44,200 bases of DNA from Dicyema japonicum (lineage: Eukaryota > Dicyemida > Rhombozoa > Dicyemidae), in assembly GCA_011109175.1 (NCBI GenBank), contig RDEW01000057.1, positions 33,605 to 77,804 on the forward strand, in the 5' to 3' direction. Below are positions 1 to 11,230 of this stretch, piece after piece. The notes under the pieces are model-generated. The model was not told where the DNA came from. It saw only the letters and a program-made list of their open reading frames with translations, and searched no databases. Positions within the stretch are counted from its first letter, which is position 1; each line of letters begins with the position of its first letter. Position numbers and translations under genes: made by a program.

Positions 1-285
1 GAGAGACTCCTTTTATATCTATGCAAAATCAATCTGGTTTTCCGAAAAATTAATATTTAGATCAAAAAAATATAAATCAACTAATTGATCCAAAACCTAC
101 GTATCCAATGCAACAACAGCCACTTGTTAAAGACACCTTTAATTTTTGACAAAATAAACCTTTTAGCGGAAATTCTACTACTTTCATCCAAAAAACAACC
201 CAGAATTCAAATATTGACGATTTATTTAATTTATAACAGAAATAAACTTTATTTTCCATATAATTTTTTTAAATTACAAAATTAA
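1..285 (+). CDS. 3' end of an unrecognised, possibly clathrin-adaptor-like gene (partial)
   Basis: The window opens inside an exon. Removing a 24-bp GT-AG intron (about 50-73 region) gives a Gln/Asn/Pro-rich reading that includes PKPTYPMQQQPLVKDTFNF and then a TGA. A further stretch after it, NKPFSGNSTTF and ending NIDDLFNL before TAA at about 231, also looks coding. Joining the two needs either an unplaced intron or a frame change. Short F/L-rich motifs such as DTFNF and DDLFNL resemble the endocytic adaptor tails of epsin/CALM-type proteins, but no folded domain is visible, so the family is only a guess. The 5' part lies outside the window. Confidence 0.3.
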
Positions 286-692
286 TTTCCGAGATTTTAA
301 CAATCAAGTTTAAGAAGTGAAATACGCGCTGACTTTCACAAAGAATGTCGACTTTGATTTATATGTACTACTGGGAAATCAAAAAATCATTATCGTCTTT
401 GATAGTGAGAACTTCTTCAACATGAGTCATTTTATAACTCAATAGGATAATTACCTTAAAATATCTAAACAATTTTATGGCGATAAATTTATGATGTGAA
501 TTAATCACACTTTTACCCATTTCACAATTGAGTAGTTTTAACATGAATCTTACTTACTTGAGATTTACTCTCCAATGCGAATTTAAATGTAGCGACGTGG
601 TAAAATTACCTACTCATTAAAGTTAAATTCATATATTTTAGTTTTTTTTTTACCAAAGATGGTATTAATGTTACCTTGGTTATATTTACTTT
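286..692. other. AT-rich intergenic stretch
   Basis: No convincing exon, repeat or RNA gene is seen. This stretch probably contains the promoter or 5' UTR of the following plus-strand gene. A poly-T run at about 640-650 precedes the first clear exon. Confidence 0.4.
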
Positions 693-3151
693 ATGTCTTT
701 TGTGTGTGAAGTTGATTTTTTTGATTCTCAATTTACAAATAATTCATATGGTATTCATGCAGTGAGCATATATATCATAGTTAGAGAACTTATTCTGTCG
801 ATGTTGGATAACGTTTTTGAATTACTGTATTTTAAGCAATTGAGAATAGAAAATAAAATCGAATGCGAAACATATATCAAACATACTGATACATTTGATG
901 TAAAAAATTATAATTGTATAATAATATTTTTTAGATTGAACATTCTATAAATTTTGTTATCCAAGACAGTATTGTTGAAACATTTATAATTGGTTCTGAT
1001 CGAATTATTTTAATATACGATTATTCTTTTGTAAATCTAATGAAATGTAAATATGATGTAATACATGGAGTTTCATTCGACGAGCTATCTTTTCATCAAA
1101 TTTCTTTATTTCTTACTAGTGAAGGTTCGCTTTAATAATGACGATTTTGCAAGGTAAAATGGATTTTGTATTTTATCAAAATAACAACATTTTTGTTATA
1201 CGTTCTATTGATAATTCAGTAATTTTTATTTTAAATATATTCAGAAATCAAACAATGATGATAGAATACACGATTTTACACTTTCACACTGCAAGAATTT
1301 TATTGCAGTTAACATTAAAAGTAATAATATTTATGAAAATAATAAATTTAGAACCAAATAATACATATTACGTAGAAATTTATGAAATTCCTAGAAAAAA
1401 TTGGGAGAACGAACTTAATAATATGAAATTTGAAGTGGAAGATAATTTAATAATTGTTTAGAAACCTTTAAAATATTTTTAGGACAAGTCATCAAGTTTT
1501 TCGCCCTTAGTCTTCCTTTTTAAAATTTCTCCTCCAAGCAAACTGAGTCGTTGATTTAATTAACTTTTATTATCCATATAGCTCCTACTATAAACTCAAT
1601 ACAATCGTTGCTAAATAAAAGTGAATATGATAAATGTATTGCAACTGGAAATAATCATTTACTGACGCAAGCCTTCTTTGAAAACTTCCTTTTTAAAATT
1701 TCTCCTCCAAGCAAACTGAGTCGTTGATTTAATTAACTTTTATTATTCATTTAGCTCCTACTATAAACTCAATACAATCGTTGCTAAATAAAAGTGAATA
1801 TGATAAATGTATTGCAACTGGAAATAATCATTTACTGACGCAAGCCTTCTTTGAAAATTATTCAAGAGTATTTAATAAAACAGAGATATCTTATAATATT
1901 GGGTAATTTCAATTTATAATCTTAATTAATTAATATTTATTATGTGATTAATTTTAAGATCAGGAAAAGTTTCGTTTTCTGAAAATGGTAATGGAATATT
2001 TGAAATTATTTTAGGAATTTTACAATTTTACGTGCATTGGGAAGGAGATAATAATATTTATTGTTATAAATTACAGAAAACAAGTATGAACTGTGTATTT
2101 ACTAAATTAGGTGATACAAAACCTATTTCGTTAGTGCCAACTTCAGATAGTATTACATGCTTTTCANGGAATTTCACAATTTTACGTGCATTGGTAAGGA
2201 GATAATAATATTTATTGTTATAAATTACAGAAAACAAGTATGAACTGTGTATTTACTAAATTAGGTGATACAAAACCTATTTCGTTAGTGCCAACTTCAG
2301 ATAGTATTACATGCTTTTCAACAGCAAAAAGAAAATCAATTTTTATTTATAGTCTGGAAGATAACGTATTTGTTATTAAAAAATATTCAACAAGTATAAT
2401 TTTAAATTGTAAAATTTTTAGATGAGACACTTTTGGTCACCTCAATACCTAAAATACATAAAGTTAAGAAAATAGTCTTTATAAATGAGTTTTTTTACAA
2501 AGACGAGAACCATGGAGTCGTTGTTATTTTATTCAAAGATAGTTTTATTTATAAAATAGAATTTTGCAATAAGAAATCTGAAGTATCACTAGTACTTCAA
2601 AGGTGTCGCCGTAAATGACTATTTAAGGAATGAATTTGGAAGAGAGGGGAAAATAGAAAGTTTAAAAACTCTTGATTATTGTAAAGATCTAGTAATTATT
2701 TTTATAACTATTACAGATTTTTGTTGGGCAAACAAATAGAATCATTGCTATTGATGTAATTAAAAACAATATTTTATTCAATTTAAACCTCAAATTCGAC
2801 GATTTTTTCTTTAAAAGTTTTTTAATAACTGAAGATTATAAAATAATTGCATATGGACAAAATGGTCGAGGTTTACATTAAAAAAATTTCCCTGAATTAG
2901 ATGTAAACTCAAGTCGTTTAATAAAATGTGATATAAATGAAAAATTAAATGAATTTGATTTAATATTCAAACCAGATGATTCAGAAGAATACGAAGATAT
3001 ACTACGTAAAAATGATGAAGATTTGTACCAAATTTATGAAAATAGGTATAGTTTTGTTTTGATTAAAAATAATAGATTTGTGTGCGAAAGGAGTTATATT
3101 AATAGATTAGAAAATAAATGGAATAAATGGTTAGCCTCAGATTTTAACTAA
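693..3151 (+). CDS. Multi-exon unrecognised gene, possibly a beta-propeller protein
   Basis: At least ten exons join in frame across short GT-AG introns. Examples are a 30-bp intron near 750-779, a 37-bp one near 899-935, 27-30 bp ones near 1125-1153, 1220, 1975-2015, 2390-2421 and 2600-2626, a 25-bp one near 2691 and a 30-bp one near 2871. The joined protein ends NRLENKWNKWLASDFN, with TAA at 3149-3151. Many segments alternate short hydrophobic strands with turns, such as DRIILIYDYS, KNFIAVNIKSNNIY and NRIIAIDVIKNN, the texture of WD/beta-propeller repeats. The KLGDTKPISLVP region is faintly like the CPSF/DDB1/SF3b130 propellers, but the length (about 600-700 residues) and C-terminus do not confirm that. 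The start codon is uncertain. The gene carries two internal duplications, 1512-1857 and 2014-2320. Function is unassigned. Confidence 0.55.
1512..1857 (+). repeat. Two-copy tandem duplication of an exon-intron-exon segment, 173-bp unit
   Basis: Positions 1512-1684 recur at 1685-1857 with very few differences (for example tccata versus ttcatt near 1575/1748). Each unit contains a 35-bp GT-AG intron, leaving 138 coding bases (46 codons). Both copies can therefore be translated in one frame, giving a protein that repeats the LFKISPPSKL...TINSIQSLLNKSEYDK segment. Confidence 0.85.
2014..2320 (+). repeat. Near-identical direct duplication split by a single n
   Basis: Positions 2014-2166 recur at 2168-2320, with one unknown base (n) at 2167 between them. 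The differences are few (gaattt versus gaattc-type changes and gggaagg versus ggtaagg). The single n at the exact boundary points to two overlapping contig ends that were joined without merging, so the gene probably has one copy here. Confidence 0.8.
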
Positions 3152-3778
3152 TTAATTTTAATAAAGCTATTGCATAAAATCAGTTGTTATCTTGTTCATC
3201 GAAATTTTGTTGTTATGTAACGAATAACCAATTGGGCGATTTGCTTCAACAGGAGCTGTTGATATTTTCAAACATGATCATCTTCAACTAGATTCTTATT
3301 AATTTTAATAGTTCTATTAAACAATATAATCGAAAAGTAATAGCACATAACATGAAAATTATTTTGACTTAGCGCTCAAGAATTTCACAAGCGAACGAGG
3401 GCGTCCACAGGTTTCCAATCACCTTCTGCATTCGTCTCACAATGTGTAAGATTAGAATCCCCACTATAGGTCTTTAAACACCAGAGTTTTAATTACATTA
3501 TTTTTTTGGATTTTTATAAATTTCATTAAGTAATAATCGAATTATATGATATGACTAGGGCAACCAAAAGTCAATAAAGTCAACTCAACAAAAAATTATT
3601 ATTCTGTTATAAAAATACTAGAAATACATTTTTTATTTAAAATACTTGGTCAATTTTTGCATTTTTAGGTCAGCTTTGTCAATTTTTGTGTCATTTTGTA
3701 ATTTTCCGTCTAAAAATTTTTAAAAAATTATAAATATTAAATTTTCAACCACACTGACTATTATTCGATTGTTTTTTA
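3152..3778. other. AT-rich intergenic stretch
   Basis: No gene is seen. The stretch is A/T-dominated with many short stops in all frames. It separates the unrecognised gene from the hAT-like remnant. Confidence 0.4.
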
Positions 3779-4128
3779 ATGTCTAAATCGAAAAAATCCA
3801 CCTATTCGAGAGCTTCGAGAATTATCCAAGAATTTCCGAATGAATTTTTTAATTACCCCCGGTGGAGCATTATATTGTAATTTATGCGATATTTGTGTAA
3901 ATCAGCTATCTTATCGATTGTATAGCATTAAATTCTTTGGATTATACAATTCGATGTTTACATTTTGAGAAGAAAAATTTTTCCTCTTTATTGACGGCAG
4001 CGGCAGAGTATAGGGTTTCAGCCGGAAAAAAACTAAAAAATATGTATCCTGACCTTTTCCATGTAACATGTATTACACGTTTGATTCACAATTGTTTATA
4101 TCATATGACTAAAGATTTATTAGATTGA
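3779..4128 (+). pseudogene. Degenerate hAT/BED-finger (CGGBP1/DUF659-like) transposase fragment
   Basis: An ATG at 3779 opens a short reading with SRIIQEFPNEFF. After a one-base frame change it reads TPGGALYCNLCDICVN, a CxxC BED-type zinc-binding start as seen in CGGBP1/hAT-like proteins. Further on, 3937-4128 reads YRVSAGKKLKNMYPDLFHVT followed by CITRLIHNC. That matches the DUF659/hAT phrase in which 'aGk.Lk..YP...HVTC..h.lH' is conserved. The middle and C-terminal dimerisation parts are missing. I saw no terminal repeats or target-site duplication. This is a fossil fragment rather than a working gene. Confidence 0.55.
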
Positions 4129-4208
4129 AGATAATTTGAAACTCTTAAATTAAAATTATAAATAAAATATTAACGTTTCTATTAATTCGACGTGTGTTTT
4201 TGAAATAA

Positions 4209-6409
4209 ATGATTACAAATTCTAAAAACTGGAAAAAAGTGGACAATTCAAATTTAAAAAGCAATACTTTCGATGCTGTTATAGAGATTGAGGAAAGTAA
4301 TGACTACTGTCTACTAACAACGAATAAGGTTCCAAATAATAGTATACACATAGAAATCCAGATTCACACTAGTTTGACGTTTTCAAAAAAAAGAAAGCAT
4401 GTGCAGTCACTTAAAGGAAATGGAAAATTAAAAAAGACATATAGTGAAGAAATTGAAAATACAGCAAACATTGGTTTTATTGAACCTCTTTATCCCAATT
4501 TGCCTAGATTCTGGAATTTCTGCTTGGAATGCTTTAGAAATACATCCAAAAATTATTTCTGCACTAAAAAAGCTAGAATTTTATGAACCGACTGAAATTC
4601 AATCAAAAACCATTTCTTCCGCTTTGAATTCCCAATCCGACATCATTGGATGTGCTCAAACAGTTTAATTTGAAAATAAATTCAAAGGGAAGTGGGAAAA
4701 CGTTAGCTTTTGGCATTCCGATAGTTGATTTTATTCTCAAAAATAAAATGAAATCTAATTCCAATGTTGCTTTAAATTTATTAATTTTCAGCCTCAAGCA
4801 CTTGTTTTAACCCCTACTCGAGAGCTGGCGATTCAGATACGCGAGCATATTCTGCATATTGTGAAAACTGCAGATATTAAGGTCATTATTAAACTTGTAG
4901 TTTTTAGGTTGAATGTATTGTAGGAGGAATTGCCCAAGTTAAACAGGAACGGATATTTCAATCTTGCCCTGAAATTGTAGTTGCAACCCCAGGGCGGTTA
5001 TGGCAACTTATCCAAGATGTTGATTTCATACAATTTAAACAAAGGGATTTGATTTTGCATCTAAAGTCCGAAACGTTCGATTTCTGGTGATCGACGAAGC
5101 AGATAGAATGATTGGAAAAGATTATTTCGAACATTTTTCATTCATAATTAACGACTTGAATAGGTAATTCTATATATTTCATACTTACAGTGCTCTTGGG
5201 AGATCAATGAGGCGGACATTTGTGTTTTCAGCCACAATGACCTTTGTTCACGATACAAAAAATCGTCAAAATCCAAATGGAAAAAAGCAAACTCTCAAGT
5301 CAAAACTTAGTGAGTTCAATAGTACTAACTAATAATTAGAATCCCTGGTGAGTAAGACTGGAATAAGACGAAATTATACTTTAATTGATTTATCGAATAC
5401 TTCGTTTCTTGTAAACACTCTTTACGAGCAAAAGCTGTATTGTAAACGAGAAGAGAAGGCATTTTATTTTATAAATTATAAAAGGATCATTATCTTTACT
5501 ATATATTGGAATCTCTGAAAGGGAGATCTATCGTATTCACAAACTCGAAAGATTGCACGCGCAGAATTGCTGCATTTCTTCGAATTTTATCTCCTCCTAT
5601 TACTGGAAGTTTTTCTGTTTGCATTCTACATGCCGACATGCTTCAGAAACATCGATTCCGTAACATTGAGAGATTTCGTGGTTTGTCAAGCTGAGATAGT
5701 TATTCTTCAGCTGCAAAGGGTCCCTCCGTTTTGGTCGCAACGGACGTAGCTTCACGTGGACTGGATATCGAGGATATCGAAAATATCATACACTATCAAG
5801 TATCGACTGTGACTGAAGTTATTTAATTTTAATTATTTTTAGATTTATGTTCATCGTAGTGGAAGAACGGCGAGGGCTGACAAACCTGGGTGTACTATTA
5901 CTATCGTTGGTTACGATGAGCATAAAAGATTTCTGAATATTCAACGCCAACTCAATACAGGTTTATTTTATGTTTTGATTATTAGTTTCTAATATGGCTA
6001 CCTATGAGATAAAGCTATCGTTGGTTACGATGAGCATAAAAGATTTCTGAATATTCAACGCCAACTCAATAGAGGTTTATTTTATGTTTTGATTATTAGT
6101 TTCTAATATGGCTACCTATGAGATAAAGGATTTTGATTTGCTTAAAAAGTCGAAAGAACGAGTTTCACTTGCAGTCAAGATTATGAATTTAGAACATACG
6201 TTTTCCTTATAATAACCAAGTATAGAAATGAAAAGGCAAAACAGCATCATAACTGGATTGAAAAATGTGCTCATGATGCGGAAATAGATATTATCGAGTT
6301 TATTAGTTTTTTGACTGTTAATAGTATGCCTGAAGTTAATGCTTATAAAGAGAACGGTGAAAGAGCAGATACTATCCGTATCTTGCGAACTCAACTAAGG
6401 GGACTTTGA
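4209..6409 (+). CDS. DDX24: DEAD-box RNA helicase of the DDX24/Mak5 type
   Basis: Ribosome-biogenesis helicase of the nucleolus by family. Removing short introns restores the motifs in order: Q-motif ([24 protein letters not shown]), motif I AQT-GSGKT split by a 25-bp intron (4663-4687), Ia PTRELA, GG, Ib TPGRLW, II DEAD as [33 protein letters not shown] and [11 protein letters not shown]. Introns checked: 4474-4507, 4663-4687, 4766-4791, 4882-4907, 5019-5044, 5164-5190, 5310-5339, 5459-5484 (GC-AG), 5678-5710, 5818-5842, 5961-5985 and 6200-6225. The N-terminal WKKVD...IEEsnDY and the C-terminal [14 protein letters not shown] segments are diagnostic of DDX24 rather than other DEAD proteins. 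The start ATG at 4209 matches the family's WK.V opening. The acidic insert of animal DDX24 is missing, so the protein is compact. A 114-bp duplication lies at 5901-6128. Confidence 0.93.
5901..6128 (+). repeat. 114-bp tandem duplication inside the DDX24 gene
   Basis: Positions 5901-6014 recur at 6015-6128 with a c/g difference (aatacagg versus aatagagg). Each unit contains the 25-bp intron 5961-5985, leaving 89 coding bases. Translating both copies as exons therefore shifts frame and hits a stop. The frame is kept only if the second copy is skipped, for example by splicing from 5961 to the equivalent acceptor near 6099, or if the duplication is an assembly artefact. Confidence 0.8.
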
Positions 6410-7394
6410 TTTTATTTTGAATAAATTTTTTATTATATTATGTTTAAATGGCGATTTTTGAAGTTATCAAAGTCAATAATACAAAATTGATTAGTCTTGA
6501 TACATACAGCTTCGAGCCAAATTATTATGAAATGAAACAAGTCAGTACAAAAATCAATTTTATTACAAACGAAAACCACTAAACAGATATACGAAAATTT
6601 TAAGATTCACCGAAAACAGTAAAATATATTATTTGGCTTTCTTAAAAGGATCATCGCTTCAAAGTATTTACACGATTTATTAATCGTATCTTAGGAATTT
6701 AATTGCAAAAAATTGATTAACATTGGTTTTCTCAGTGAAAAATATTTTTAAAAATAAAAATAAAATTGTAGATATTTTTACCAAAAAATTATTGAAAGTT
6801 TTAATTTGAAAAAGAAATGTTTCTCATATTTATAAATTTGAACATTCGCAGATCTTATGTTGGAATCCATTCAATTTTTCCAAAGTATAATCTGATTGTT
6901 TTTTCTGACAGGCATGTGCATTTATTTACTAGAAAGAAAAACTAAGAATAAGTACAGTTAATATTTTAAACAAAGTTTAATTTCATTTAAATTCCTAGAA
7001 ATACACAATTGCTCAATCTGGTCTTTCAAATCACAAAGCAAATAGATAGTTTACTATAATGTAAAAAAGCAGCGCTATTACATATAGATAGCAAAAAGGC
7101 CAGTTGGGTAAGTTGAACAAAAATTGTTTCCAAATATCTTTTCTGCTCATAAAAATTCTTTCAGCGGAATATTAAATCAAATGATCCATTTAATAGTATA
7201 GTTTTTTCAAGAGCCAGAACCAAAATTCATCTTTCTCTTACTTAAAACAATAGCATCTATTTTCTATTTTCTTATATTATGTAATTTTTTTTATTAATAT
7301 GTTAAATATTTTTAAATTTTGAAACCATTATTATAAAATATTAATTTCTTGAGTGATTTTGTGGTTGAATCATTTATTAACGAATAAGTTACAG
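6410..7394. other. Intergenic, no clear gene
   Basis: A 44-codon reading starts with ATG near 6447 (MAIFEVIKVNNTKLISLD), and there are scattered intron-like GT...AG pieces, but no recognisable protein emerges. The remainder is A/T-rich and should hold the DDX24 3' end and the CCDC124 promoter. Confidence 0.35.
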
Positions 7395-8247
7395 ATGCCG
7401 AAAAAATTTAAAACTGAAAATACTAAAGCAGTCATAGCAAGAGAACGGAAAGCTCAGACAAAAAAGGATGCTGAAGATACACAACAAAAACAACGTAACG
7501 ACGAATTGTGGAAGGATGATGATAGATTAGTTTTAAAAAAACAAAAAAGAAATGTAAATTATTTTTTAATTATATATTCATTTAGGAAGAGAAGGAAGCC
7601 AAAAAACAAGAAAAAATAACTCGCCGAAGAGAATTGAAAGAATTTGAATTACAGGAAAACCAAGGCACAGAAGCAATAGTAGAAACTTCTTTAAAAGTTG
7701 AATCTGAATATGTTCCTCAACCGAAGCCTATTAAGGCTCCTAGCAGAATCAGTAAAGCTTTATTTCTCTATTTTAGGTGAAAATAACATTTTATTTGATG
7801 AAGAATTTTCCATTAATAATAAATCTTTGAACATGGAGGAAGTCGAGTATGAAAATGAAAATTCAAGGTAAAATTACGCCTAAAAATTTTAGAAATAAAA
7901 AAGACCAAAAAATTGATCGACATCCAGAAAAAAGAATGAAGCTTGCATTCCGTGAATTCGAGGAAGTTCGGTTACCTGAATTACGCAAAGAATTTCCAAA
8001 AATGCGATATAAACAACATTTGAAGATGATGAGAGACGAATTTGAAAAATCAGATGTTAATCCAATGAACAAGCCTCACATGTCGTATAATGCTCCTGGT
8101 ATTCCATATTTGTGCACTTTTTTTAATATTAGATGAAAGGAAAGTTAAGGTTATTGAGAAGAAATTGGAAAAGTTGAGGTAATTTTGTATTATACTGATT
8201 TGAGTTTCATCAGTTTGGAGGCAGAGTGTGAGAATAATCAGGAATGA
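7395..8247 (+). CDS. CCDC124: CCDC124 (ribosome-associated coiled-coil protein, Lso2 relative)
   Basis: Small basic ribosome-binding protein; family members associate with idle or hibernating ribosomes. The start MPKKFKTENTK at 7395 is the conserved family N-terminus, followed by a long Lys/Glu/Gln-rich helix (ARERKAQTKKDAEDTQQKQ). The C-terminal domain is intact: DRHPEKRMKLAFREFEE, LPELRKEFPKMR and NPMNKPHMSYNAP. Five introns are visible: 7554-7585 (32 bp), 7752-7776 (25), 7868-7892 (25), 8099-8132 (34) and 8179-8213 (35). After the NAP motif, where most homologues end, the gene continues with a short Lys/Glu-rich tail (DERKVKVIEKKLEKLR...) to TGA at 8245. All joins are in frame and no breaks are seen. 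Confidence 0.92.
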
Positions 8248-8657
8248 GTCGCATTGGTTTTGATTAACTTACAAAATTTTCGGCATTCATGTTTGGTTCG
8301 TTTTTTAATTTGGTATTTGTCAGAATAATCTTTTTTTACTATCTTTTATTTTCAATATCTTAGTTTCAAGAAATATTTTCGCTAGTTACTTTATTAAGTT
8401 CTGTTTATTAATTTGAGTTTATAGTTTTAGAAAATTAATTATATTGTGATCTTCTTCTAAAAAAATATTCATGATTACCGAATTAGATCAAATGTTAACG
8501 ATTTTTTTTGATTTTATAACATTTTAAAACACGTATTTCATGTAATTTGAGCTCTTGTTTTTGAGTTAAAGTCAAGTATCACTTTTCTAACTGGTTTTCG
8601 ATATGTCACCTATCATTTAAATGATATTTGAAGAATTTAAATACATAAACGGAGTAT
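8248..8657. other. Short convergent intergenic region
   Basis: This separates the 3' ends of CCDC124 (+) and IFT74 (-). No gene is seen. It is T-rich on the plus strand and likely carries both polyadenylation regions. Confidence 0.4.
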
Positions 8658-11002
8658 TTATTCGTACTGTTTAATTAACACAGTATTATAACTAGTTAAA
8701 AGTTTTTTAAGCTCATTCCTACTAGGTTGTAATCCTCCTTCATTCATTCTTTGTTGAATGGCTAAAATCACTAAAAAATTTAAAACCTTCTTTGTAAGTG
8801 TAATTGGATTCTGTTAAATGTTTCAAATTTTTTTTCATTGAAGAGATCTAATGGGTTTATTAATCTAAAAAATACATATTTATAATTTTTATTTCCTGAA
8901 AGTCTTGTAGTTATTGATTTAATTTCTTCTGTGATACCTTCCATAAATGGATCATATATTTTTTCAGATCTATTAAACATTTCAATGTCTTCTTGAATTT
9001 TCTTTATAAGTAAAATTTTATCTCATAAAACTTTTGTTTTTTCTATAAAATCTTGCTTTAGTTTATCAAAATCTGAAAGTAGAGGAATGCTAGATTGCAT
9101 CTGATTATACTCAAATTGTAATTTCTGAGCTTCTGCTGCAATTTGTTCTTCAATGTTTTTAAGTTTTTCAAGTTCAGCAGTACGCGATTCGGATTCTAAT
9201 TAATTACAAATCAGCAAAATATATTTTAGCACACTTAATTGTAACCTGCAAGTAAATTTGTAATTGACATTCCTGAGTTGCTAATATTTTTCATATCATT
9301 TCGCATTTGAGATCGTATTGCTCTCAATTCTATCTCAGAAGGAACTGTTCTTGCTTGTTTTTTTTTCTAAAAATATTATTAATATAAAATATACAGATTG
9401 TATGCACATATTCAATTGGTCAATTTGATTTTTAATACTCTTTAATTCTTTCTATTCGTTGTTAGAATTAAATCAGAAAATACATTTTTTTCGTCTTGAA
9501 TATTTGGGTAATCGTACAGAAATTCTGCCATGTAATTAATTTTTTTACCATTTATATATTTTTGCTCAGTATTTAATTCTTCTAATTTGGCTTTTAAATC
9601 CCCTTTAAGGTTAGTTTTGTTTTAAAAACCTTCACTTGAATTTAATTCACAATTCAATTTTGAGAGTTCATCTTCGAGTTGTTGAATCTCAGATTTTGAA
9701 GTTTCAATTCTATATATTTTAAAATAAATGATTCATTACTGTCTTTCTATAATAGATATTTCTTGATTGTCTTGAATCACTTTCGCTAGTAGATCTTCAC
9801 GCTCTCTAGCCGGATCAACTCTGGGAGAGTTTTCATTGTACAATTCATCTCTTTTATTGGTCAGATTGTTTAGTTCATACAGTAGATTGACTATAATTAT
9901 TAATCACACGTTCAATATTTTAATATCGAATTAAACGTCAGTTACCAATTTCGCTTTTGTCTGGGTCTACTGAAAGAGTCTATAAATTCATTTGAATTTA
10001 TAATTAACTTCTAGAATCTCTTGTTTTTCGTTTTGTAGAGATATGATTTGTGAGTGGTCATTATCTAATTTCAATTCACACTGATTTTTTTCCATCAAAA
10101 GGCGTCGATATTCTTGAACCATTACCTCATCCTTCATATATAATAAGCTTCAAATAAACCATATCTGCAATTATATTATCGTAAATTTTATTATTCAGCT
10201 GTGTTTCATAAAATTCAATTTGTCTGTCAAGTCTAAGAATAGATATTTTCGAATATTAATTCATACTCTTTTTTACTATGAAGTAATTTATCGACTTCTT
10301 TTGACAATTTATGGTTATCAAAACTCATCTATTTTTTTTATTTTAATTATACTTCGTTGACTTCTCTTTCTAGATCGCTAATATTTTCTCCCATGTTAAC
10401 CTTCTCCAATAACTAAAAAATTGTCAATAAATAAGACCGTATTATATTGAGCAAGTTTATCTTTTAAATTTTTATTATCTATAGTGATTTGAGTTAATCT
10501 AATGTAAAAATGTTATATTTTTGTACTTTTGTTTGTAAAAAGATTGCATTTCGTTCTCAGTTTTTTGTTTTTCAACTTGTTCTTCCAGACGGTTATTCTC
10601 AGCTTCAATTTCGTTAATCTTATTCCTTCAAAATGATAAATATAAATTGCAACCGCAAGACTCCAATATAATAAGTTTTATCTTGAACAGTTCGGGTGGA
10701 AGCTAAGAATTCATCATTTTGTAAAGCTACCAGTATCCATCCGAAGTCCTCCGAGACCATGCTGAGTCGTAGGACGGTCTTGAATTTTGATTGGCGGGTT
10801 AATGACTATAGTGCAAAAATTGAGATTCAAATAATCAATAAATACCTACTCCAGAAGGCTTAGAAGACTGTTGATTTCTCTATGATATTAAATAAGCTTC
10901 ATTAAATACAGCTGCAGTAGATAAGCGAGTTGCTGTTCCAGTCATTTGTCGATTTGTTGATACTAAAATTGTAAATTGTTGTAAACCATTTTCTTTCTTC
11001 AT
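8658..11002 (-). CDS. IFT74: IFT74, intraflagellar transport complex B coiled-coil protein
   Basis: Core IFT-B subunit that pairs with IFT81 to carry tubulin and cargo in cilia. On the minus strand the start at 11002 reads MKKEN; after several micro-introns the segment IQDRPTTQHGLGGLR continues to TVQDKTYYIGVLRNKI, the diagnostic IFT74 stretch just before the coiled coil. The central part reads LLYELNNLTNKRDELY and later EDLLAKVIQDNQEISIIERQ, again matching IFT74. The C-terminus, ESNYTYKEAIQQRMNEGG then LQPSRNELKKLL, ends at TAA 8658-8660. Introns I could place include 10806-10845 (40 bp), 10703-10730 (28 bp), a 30-bp one near 10860-10900 and a 25-bp one just before the last exon (near 8760-8790). 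Roughly twenty are needed in all. The basic disordered N-terminus is shorter than in vertebrates. Its presence implies cilia. Confidence 0.9.
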
Positions 11003-11230
11003 CACAAAATTTTTTATATGGTTTCTATAACAAAATTATATTTATATAAATAACAAAAAAATGCCAAAATAAAAAACACTAACAGAATTATGTAATTTCT
11101 TATACGACATTGGTAAATAAAAAAATATATAGGCGTATAATTTTTTACTAAAAAACGAATTTTCTTCTAAGACAGCTTTTCTGAGTATTTTCAATTTCTA
11201 AAAAAACTTTAAATAGAATCGATCAGAAGT
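11003..11230. other. Intergenic between IFT74 and a LINE remnant
   Basis: A/T-rich sequence with no gene seen. It should include the IFT74 promoter, on the minus strand. Confidence 0.35.

Noticed and set aside
693-3151. Assignment to DDB1/CPSF1/SF3B3
   Set aside because: Only a few residues around KLGDTKPISLVP resemble that family. The length and C-terminus do not.
6116-6394. 92-codon minus-strand frame with hydrophobic stretches
   Set aside because: It is the antisense of the conserved DDX24 C-terminal exons.
7863-8072. Minus-strand frame of 69 codons
   Set aside because: Antisense of the CCDC124 C-terminal domain.
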